A DNA stretch of 64,000 bases, taken from assembly GCA_033675265.1 (NCBI GenBank), contig JAUJYZ010000132.1, positions 415,001-479,000 on the forward strand. Direction: 5' to 3'. A model generated the notes under the pieces. It had not been told where the DNA came from. It did no database searches and saw only the letters and a list, made by a program, of their open reading frames with translations. Of the stretch, positions 46,501 through 64,000 are shown piece by piece. Numbering within the stretch: the first letter of the stretch is position 1; each line of letters begins with the position of its first letter. Both the position numbers and the translations under genes were made by a program. The DNA is from Actinostola sp. cb2023 (Eukaryota; Cnidaria; Anthozoa; Actiniaria; Actinostolidae).

Positions 46501-48814
46501 ATGTATGTACATTGTACCAGGTTATATTTTAACAAGACAGCTGACAAAATTACAGCAGTCATAATTGTTGCATTTAGGTTGAAGAGAAAATTTGTAACCA
46601 CAAACTAAATTCTAATTATTCATCACTGTACTAATTTTTTTCCACACTTGCAAAGTGTCAATTTTTAAAACAGACTAAGAATCAATACAGTACATTTAGT
46701 TACATGTATGCAAATGTTTGGTAATTAATATTATTAGTAGTAGTATATACCATAAGTTTTCCTAAATCAATTTTTATGAATGCATGTCCATACACATGTA
46801 TTTTTAAGTACTGTCATATAGAGTCATTTTCATATGAGTGGGAAATCTATGGTATCGTTTCTGAACCAATCATAAAGTGTTCAGATGCATCTCATCCAAT
46901 CAAACTCTTTCAATACGGTAAGGCACAGTGTGGTTACACATACGTGTGGTAACTTTCCCACATACGAAAATGACTCTAATGGTTGTACTATACAGTATAC
47001 ATTTGTACATGTATGTAATGTACATTATATTGATGGTGATACATTGTATGTACAGCATGTGATCTGAAAAATATACTTTTAACACTTAAATTATGCCAGT
47101 AAATCATATGACCTCAAAAATTGTACACAGATCGATCTAGCAAATAGTAATTTATTTTCATGTCAAATACTTGTACAAATATTGAATGTTTGACAGGTAA
47201 ATAAAGAATTGTAGATGTGTATACAATTTAAGACTAGTACAAACCCATTGAGATCATGTATTATACAATTAATAATTTAAAATGATTATGCTTGCTTCCC
47301 TTAGTAGGTATAAGTGTCACAAAAGACAAATTAAATCTCAACATTGCAGGCAAACTACATACAATAATATTTGAATGACAATCAGTCATTGGACAGTATT
47401 ATCATCGAATACAATGTAGCATGATAAAAGTGCAAATAAATCAAATTTCCCTACACAAAAATCTCCTTGATTTATTTAGACGATCTGTCACCAATCTGCA
47501 CTGATTGGTCAAAAATAAATATAAGCCAATTGAATGCGAGGCACTAGAATGAAGGTGCATCAAAGTTGGTAACACTGGGTGTGATAGTTTAAAAATTGAA
47601 GATTAAAGAGTATGACGAGGAATCGTAACATGCTGAGGTTGTGGATAATAATACTGTCGATGTCATGCTGCAGTTGTCATAAATATCTTACAAAGGGTTG
47701 ATAGGTGATCAACCCAATCACGTTATCATTTTTATTAGCAACAAAAGCAACACAATTTAACAATATGCGATTGGCCAAACTGCATGTAATCTACCAATGA
47801 TTTAATATTGATATCAAGTTTTAAGGAATTTCCAATAGGAATTGGTTAACCTTAGCTGTCAGTGTTGATATAATAATAATGTTGTTCACATTTGTCAAGG
47901 CACACATGCATTTTAATATAAAATTGACACTACAAATGGCTTTTTAGTGGAAATAAAACATTGGAGGCTTTATATAACGAAGCTATATCTCCATAAGACA
48001 TCACACTATTTGTACAGTCTGTAGTTTTATGTCCACATTTTCACTTACAACACAATTAATACTTCAGTTAATATTTTCATTTCAATGGAAAAAATGAAAA
48101 CAAAATACAAATATCCTTATTGAAATATTGGCAGCAGTCAAGATCTATTAAACTAAAGCCAATTATTTACAAAGAAATTCAAACAAATTTCCTGAATTGT
48201 TATTAACCTGTAATGCTATGCAGAAAAGGGTTTTTTTCTCTTCATCTTTCAGGTGTTTCAAGTCTGAACGCATAATGCTTGTTATACTTGCACATGTATT
48301 AAAGCTTAAATAAGCTTATATTTATAGCCAGGGGGCCGATGTTCGGAAATTCCCCACTAACAAATAAGCTTATATTAGTTCGATTCTTGCTTTTAAGTCA
48401 AATAGTTTTGTTATTTACGTTTGCTTCATTGAAAATAAATTAGAGTTTAGACTAGAGGCAAGCGAAATAACAATGAAAGCGAAAACTGTGGTAGTATGGT
48501 CTACTATGTCTATGGACGTACAGAATTATTTATATGATGGCGACATGAAACATTTCAATTGCAGAACGACCCTTCAAGACCTTCAACATAAATGAACCTA
48601 ATTTAACTCTACATTCTAGTAGGCCCTCGATGTACATGTGGTACAATAAATAAAATCAATAAAGTATAAATAAAGCTGCCCCCATTCCTGTACCTTTGCC
48701 TTGATCTGTTGAGCCCGGTGACTTGGACCTTTCACCAAATGAATCTAAGGCTTTGAGTATATCTTCAGTTGATATGTTACTAGAGCTTCGCTGATTCTTC
48801 TCTTGGCTCTCCAT
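22742..48814 (-). CDS. TBC1D5: TBC1D5-type Rab GTPase-activating protein, complete, 23 coding exons
   Basis: I reconstructed these minus-strand exons: 48694-48814, 46180-46414, 45076-45121, 44660-44722, 43807-43896, 43654-43731, 43023-43090, 42556-42594, 42336-42399, 41377-41459, 40732-40782, 40248-40329, 40054-40098, 39539-39654, 37376-37518, 36905-37005, 36629-36723, 35732-35892, 31990-32177, 26473-26571, 26357-26425, 23990-24084, 22742-23924. All phases agree; the sum is 3315 nt, about 1104 residues. The TBC dual-finger residues are present: I-K-Q-D-L-D-R and Y-K-Q-G-M. TBC1D5 hallmarks include EWKLLF before the TBC domain (in the human protein this is the LC3-interacting and retromer-related region), APQVYGLRW and DILVIWDALF. 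In other animals TBC1D5 acts on RAB7 with retromer and ATG8 proteins. The long Ser-rich exon 2 and the repeat-bearing last exon make it longer than the roughly 800-residue human protein. Confidence 0.9.
24312..26276. repeat. 80-bp minisatellite, about 24 copies, in a TBC1D5 intron
   Basis: The unit TTTAGGTGACTAAACCCC, TTAACGGAGTACCGTACG, TTGACACAGTCATTCACG, CACCGTAAATGAAGGTCT, GCGTCTCA repeats every 80 bp with few substitutions. Occasional small duplications are seen (CGTACCGTACG near 25485, an extra CAGTCATTCAC near 25097). It fills most of the intron between coding exons 26357-26425 and 23990-24084. Continuous repetition without variable spacers rules out a CRISPR-type array. Confidence 0.95.
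26357..26571 (-). CDS. TBC1D5: Two TBC1D5 exons separated by a 47-nt intron
   Basis: The acceptor GGCAG| at 26572 opens ESVFTQRRQEELKYLE, which continues the RQRVEELEK coiled coil of the previous exon in phase 0. Without further splicing this frame stops after about 40 codons. A 47-nt intron at 26426-26472 (GGA|GTAATGCTAACGG ... CTACAG|GAA) restores phase and joins EEVMKDTEADRDVVYLSLAG, and the exon ends at VKQ|GTCAGT. The next exon continues with VRDLLKG. CTAAC is a good branch-point match. An alternative acceptor 11 nt earlier would break the frame. The micro-intron call is inferred from phase only. Confidence 0.65.
26736..27700. repeat. Satellite containing telomere-like (TAGGGT)2 motifs, left part
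   Basis: Units of about 25 and 33 bp (GTGTACAATGTAGGGTTAGGGTATA with or without GTACTAGT) alternate irregularly. Each normally contains TAGGGTTAGGGT, two exact TTAGGG-type telomere hexamers, with variants AGGGTTAGGA. The array lies in a TBC1D5 intron and is interrupted by a 3.5 kb insertion; it resumes at 31209. Confidence 0.95.
27701..31208. mobile_element. 3.5 kb non-coding element inserted in the telomere-motif satellite
   Basis: The satellite breaks within TAGGGT|TAGGG and resumes 3508 bp later. The insert begins CATAAGTCAGTGGCAATTTC and ends with GGCAATTCCACCGTAGTC followed by TTATG, so imperfect short inverted ends (CATAAGNC, then GGNAATT) are visible. GGCAATTCCACC or its inverse recurs at about 27758, 30294, 30613, 31166 and 31185, densest at the ends. 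No open frame exceeds about 80 codons and I recognise no transposase. It is probably a long non-autonomous DNA element or a decayed one; the class is unknown. Confidence 0.65.
31209..31985. repeat. Satellite containing telomere-like (TAGGGT)2 motifs, right part
   Basis: This continues the array at 26736-27700 with the same alternation of units with and without GTACTAGT. It ends four bases before the 3' edge (on the minus strand) of TBC1D5 exon 31990-32177; the exon's donor GTTAGTAG|TAC runs directly into the array. Confidence 0.95.
31990..32177 (-). CDS. TBC1D5: TBC1D5 exon (basic/coiled-coil segment) between two satellites
   Basis: The acceptor TTTGTTCAG| joins the G left by exon 35732-35892 to give EMINKPQRATRPDPLSS. 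The exon then reads SLSNEIKTKLTRPRSRSRQR and ends VEELEK|GTTAGT in phase 0. It is flanked on one side by the telomere-motif satellite and on the other, after 210 bp, by the CTACC minisatellite. The next exon continues a heptad-like E/L/K pattern. A 68-codon frame that runs past the donor into the satellite is not used, given the phase evidence. Confidence 0.75.
32395..33587. repeat. Minisatellite of CTCTATACCTATCTACCTAT / CGACTCTACTCCCCC units, left part
   Basis: Two modules (CTCTATACCTATCTACCTAT with CGACTCTA, and CTCCCCCCTCTACTCTA) alternate. A 429-codon plus frame here is repeat-derived. The array is split at 33587 by the element 33588-35345 and resumes after it. It lies in a TBC1D5 intron. 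Confidence 0.95.
33588..35345. mobile_element. 1.76 kb TA-flanked element with 27-bp inverted ends, inserted in the minisatellite
   Basis: The left end CGGCCACGCGCACGGTGTTG is mirrored by the right end CAACACCGTGCGCGTAGCCA, 27 bp with two mismatches, extending to GGTGACCA. TA stands outside both ends (33586-33587 and 35346-35347), and removing the element restores the CTCTATACCTATC minisatellite. This fits the Tc1/mariner superfamily. The interior has no transposase frame; instead it carries two blocks of short AGGCTCGATGT repeats (about 34010-34460 and 34900-35300) around a unique centre that contains two GGGCTTCCTGTG motifs. Confidence 0.8.
35346..35606. repeat. Minisatellite, right part, past the insertion
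   Basis: The same CTATACCTATCTACCTATCG / ACTCTACTCCCCC units as 32395-33587 resume directly after the TA of the inserted element and end near 35606, 126 bp from TBC1D5 exon 35732-35892. If that exon's donor failed to splice, the minus-strand frame would run into this array and stop there at 35589. Confidence 0.95.
35960..36485. repeat. 25-bp minisatellite (CCCCTTGCCCTACCCCCGTAACACT)
   Basis: The 25 bp period is visible at 36250, 36275 and 36300; more diverged copies (CTTAACACTCCCTTGCACTA) lie at the left end. It occupies the intron between TBC1D5 exons 36629-36723 and 35732-35892. Confidence 0.95.
37150..37334. mobile_element. MITE with long inverted repeats
   Basis: AATAGACCTCTTTAG at the left pairs with CTAAAGAGGTCTATT at the right, and the arms continue through CCCATTTCAAACCATGTGAT and GTAAACATG to TCTCTGGAGAATTA. 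One arm has about 15 extra bases (AATTTGCATACAAG). It lies in the intron next to TBC1D5 exon 37376-37518. Confidence 0.85.
37559..39567 (-). repeat. TBC1D5: 67-bp minisatellite that copies a TBC1D5 exon end and its splice donor, about 30 copies
   Basis: Each 67 bp unit, on the minus strand, is the last 29 nt of TBC1D5 exon 39539-39654 (encoding MNIAPQVYGL in register) plus the first 38 nt of the following intron, starting GTAAGTACTC. The copy nearest 39567 is the real exon end; about 29 more follow in the intron. Most keep CT|GTAAGTACTC. A few read GTATGT (for example near 37925 and 38060) or GTGTGT (near 38465). One copy lacks two bases (near 39033). The true acceptor of the next exon (TTTATTTCAG|, 37518/37519) lies 40 bp beyond the array. 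Confidence 0.95.
40446..40503. repeat. (CAGA)n microsatellite with diverged flanks
   Basis: Fourteen or so CAGA/GACA tetramers with related GACAGGCAGG and CAGACAGTCATA phrases extending to about 40680, in a TBC1D5 intron. Overlapping minus-strand frames rich in CLSVCLSV are artefacts. Confidence 0.9.
43157..43465. repeat. Inverted repeat followed by a direct repeat
   Basis: TGCACCCATTGCGCTATAGA at 43157 pairs with its near inverse ending about 43283, a probable MITE. Directly after it, GCAGCCCATGGGGAAATAGT and TCATAG occur twice (43328 and 43438), enclosing about 90 bp. All lies in a TBC1D5 intron. Confidence 0.65.
44760..45001. mobile_element. TA-flanked MITE (GAGTACCGAAGTG termini)
   Basis: The left end GAGTACCGAAGTGATGACGT and the right end ACGTCACACTTCGGTACTC are inverse copies, continuing through AAAATAAAATTTTCGCTT and ATCAACTTTCGAT (arms of about 55 bp). 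TA lies immediately outside both ends. The 242 bp element lies between TBC1D5 exons 44660-44722 and 45076-45121. Confidence 0.9.
45365..45608. mobile_element. TA-flanked MITE (CAGTCGAACCTCTACT termini)
   Basis: It begins CAGTCGAACCTCTACTG and ends AGTAGAGGTTCGACTG with TA outside both ends (45363-45364 and 45609-45610). The interior repeats GGTGGCCATTGTGGGGAGG several times. The design is like the element at 50980-51580 (terminal CAGT plus short internal tandem motifs). Confidence 0.9.
45654..46030. mobile_element. TA-flanked MITE (CTGTATTTTCTCAATTAG termini)
   Basis: The left end CTGTATTTTCTCAATTAGAC and the right end, which reads inverted CCATATTTTCTCAAATAGAT, match with few differences. 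TA is outside both (45652-45653 and 46031-46032). It stands only 45 bp from the element at 45365-45608, and its right end is 150 bp from TBC1D5 exon 46180-46414. Confidence 0.75.
46821..46976. mobile_element. TA-flanked MITE (GAGTCATTTTC termini)
   Basis: GAGTCATTTTCATATGAGTG plus GGAAA is mirrored by TTTCCCACATACG and AAAATGACTC, with TA outside each end. Its interior (CTGAACCAATCA, TGCATCTCA, AATCAAACTCTTTCAATACG) recurs in a second copy at 52394-52556. Confidence 0.85.
46977..48693. other. First TBC1D5 intron, AT-rich, no exon seen
   Basis: The stretch is AT-rich with TACATGTA-type motifs. No open frame or splice pair agrees with the TBC1D5 phases, and I recognise no element with clear ends. 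Confidence 0.4.
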
Positions 48815-49477
48815 TCATTAGATAACCGAGTAGAATTCAATCAAAAAGGTGATATTCTCTCCTCTGCCTTCCATCATCGGATTTGGATCTTGCAGTCACG
48901 AGATATGCATCGCGGGCTCACAAAGTCATTTTGACTCTCCCCTCCCGTGTTCAATATTCATCGTTTTTTTATTCTGCTTATTAAAATTTAAGGCCATCAT
49001 TTCTTATTTAGTTTGTGGTGTCTAAAATATCATTCTAATTATATTTAATAAAAACAATTCATTTCTTAGATGCGGGAGAAAACAACATCCTGATTTTTTC
49101 ATTGTGGAAGTGCAACGGAACTGCGTACCCCTCCCCTCGACGAATATGCAAATATTTGGTCACTGACTGAGAGCGCGACCAACTCGAGTTGAAGAGTTGA
49201 ATGATAAATCAGTGTGTTATTGGTTTGTTTTAAAGGTTGTCAACTACTTGAGCTAAGACAACTGTACTCCTTGTTTTCATGAATTATTTCAGTGTCGAAA
49301 ATACGAGTTACAACTGTAGTTTGCTGTGTTTTGTGTAGACTGGTCGCGTTCTTAGATCAACGTTGCATGGCGACACGGTTAACGGACCTTTTTAATAATA
49401 CAGTACGTGACTTCAAGTGAGACCTGACCGATCGAGGCCCGTCGTAGCTGTAACGTACGTAGTGATGTACATGTAGG
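48815..49477. promoter_or_regulatory. Shared upstream region of divergent TBC1D5 and NWD1-like genes
   Basis: The start codons of TBC1D5 (minus, 48814) and the NWD1-like gene (plus, 49478) are 663 bp apart and face away from each other, so this interval must hold both promoters and 5' UTRs unless further upstream non-coding exons exist. It has CG-rich patches (GAGAGCGCGACCAACTCGAG near 49170, GACCGATCGAGGCCCGTCGT near 49427) and no obvious TATA box close to either start. Confidence 0.5.

Positions 49478-64000
<14,523 letters not shown>

Overview
This is a piece of an animal nuclear genome. Genes are split by GT-AG introns, two-thirds of the window is non-coding, and the conserved genes are animal ones: a TBC1D5-type Rab GAP, and a STAND NTPase of the NWD1/NWD2 kind. 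Short TA-flanked inverted-repeat elements, tRNA-derived repeats, TACATGTA-rich stretches and very many minisatellites suggest a marine invertebrate, possibly a sponge or cnidarian. The sequence alone does not settle which.

Layout: (1) 1-7.6 kb is intergenic, with inverted-repeat elements and a 2.8 kb satellite of about 183 bp units. (2) 7.6-17.05 kb holds two tandem minus-strand genes of the agmatine deiminase / Porphyromonas-type peptidylarginine deiminase family. Each has one intronless catalytic exon. I find that each is joined, by an intron of identical position and phase, to a separate upstream exon encoding a signal peptide, so the products should enter the secretory pathway. (3) 19.3-21.4 kb is a plus-strand gene of at least four exons whose product shows a threefold repeat like a beta-trefoil (FGF/IL-1 fold). 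(4) 22.7-48.8 kb is one minus-strand TBC1D5 gene. I could reconstruct 23 coding exons whose phases all agree, giving about 1104 codons. Its introns are packed with satellites and elements, and one minisatellite of about 30 copies multiplies a real exon end together with its 5' splice site. (5) 49.5 kb to the right edge is a plus-strand NWD1-like gene (19 exons seen, 3' end outside the window), divergent from TBC1D5 across a 663 bp shared upstream region.

Mobile DNA is mostly small and non-autonomous: TA-flanked Tc1/mariner-like MITEs, near-perfect foldback elements ending in CACAGG with 7-bp target duplications, a hAT-like MITE with long G/C homopolymers present in two copies, a 1.76 kb TA-flanked element inserted in a minisatellite, and a 3.5 kb element inserted in a satellite that carries telomere-like motifs. 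Most long open frames in the window are artefacts of tandem repeats.

Exon boundaries were found by eye from splice motifs, phase agreement and remembered family patterns; nothing was searched or aligned by computer.
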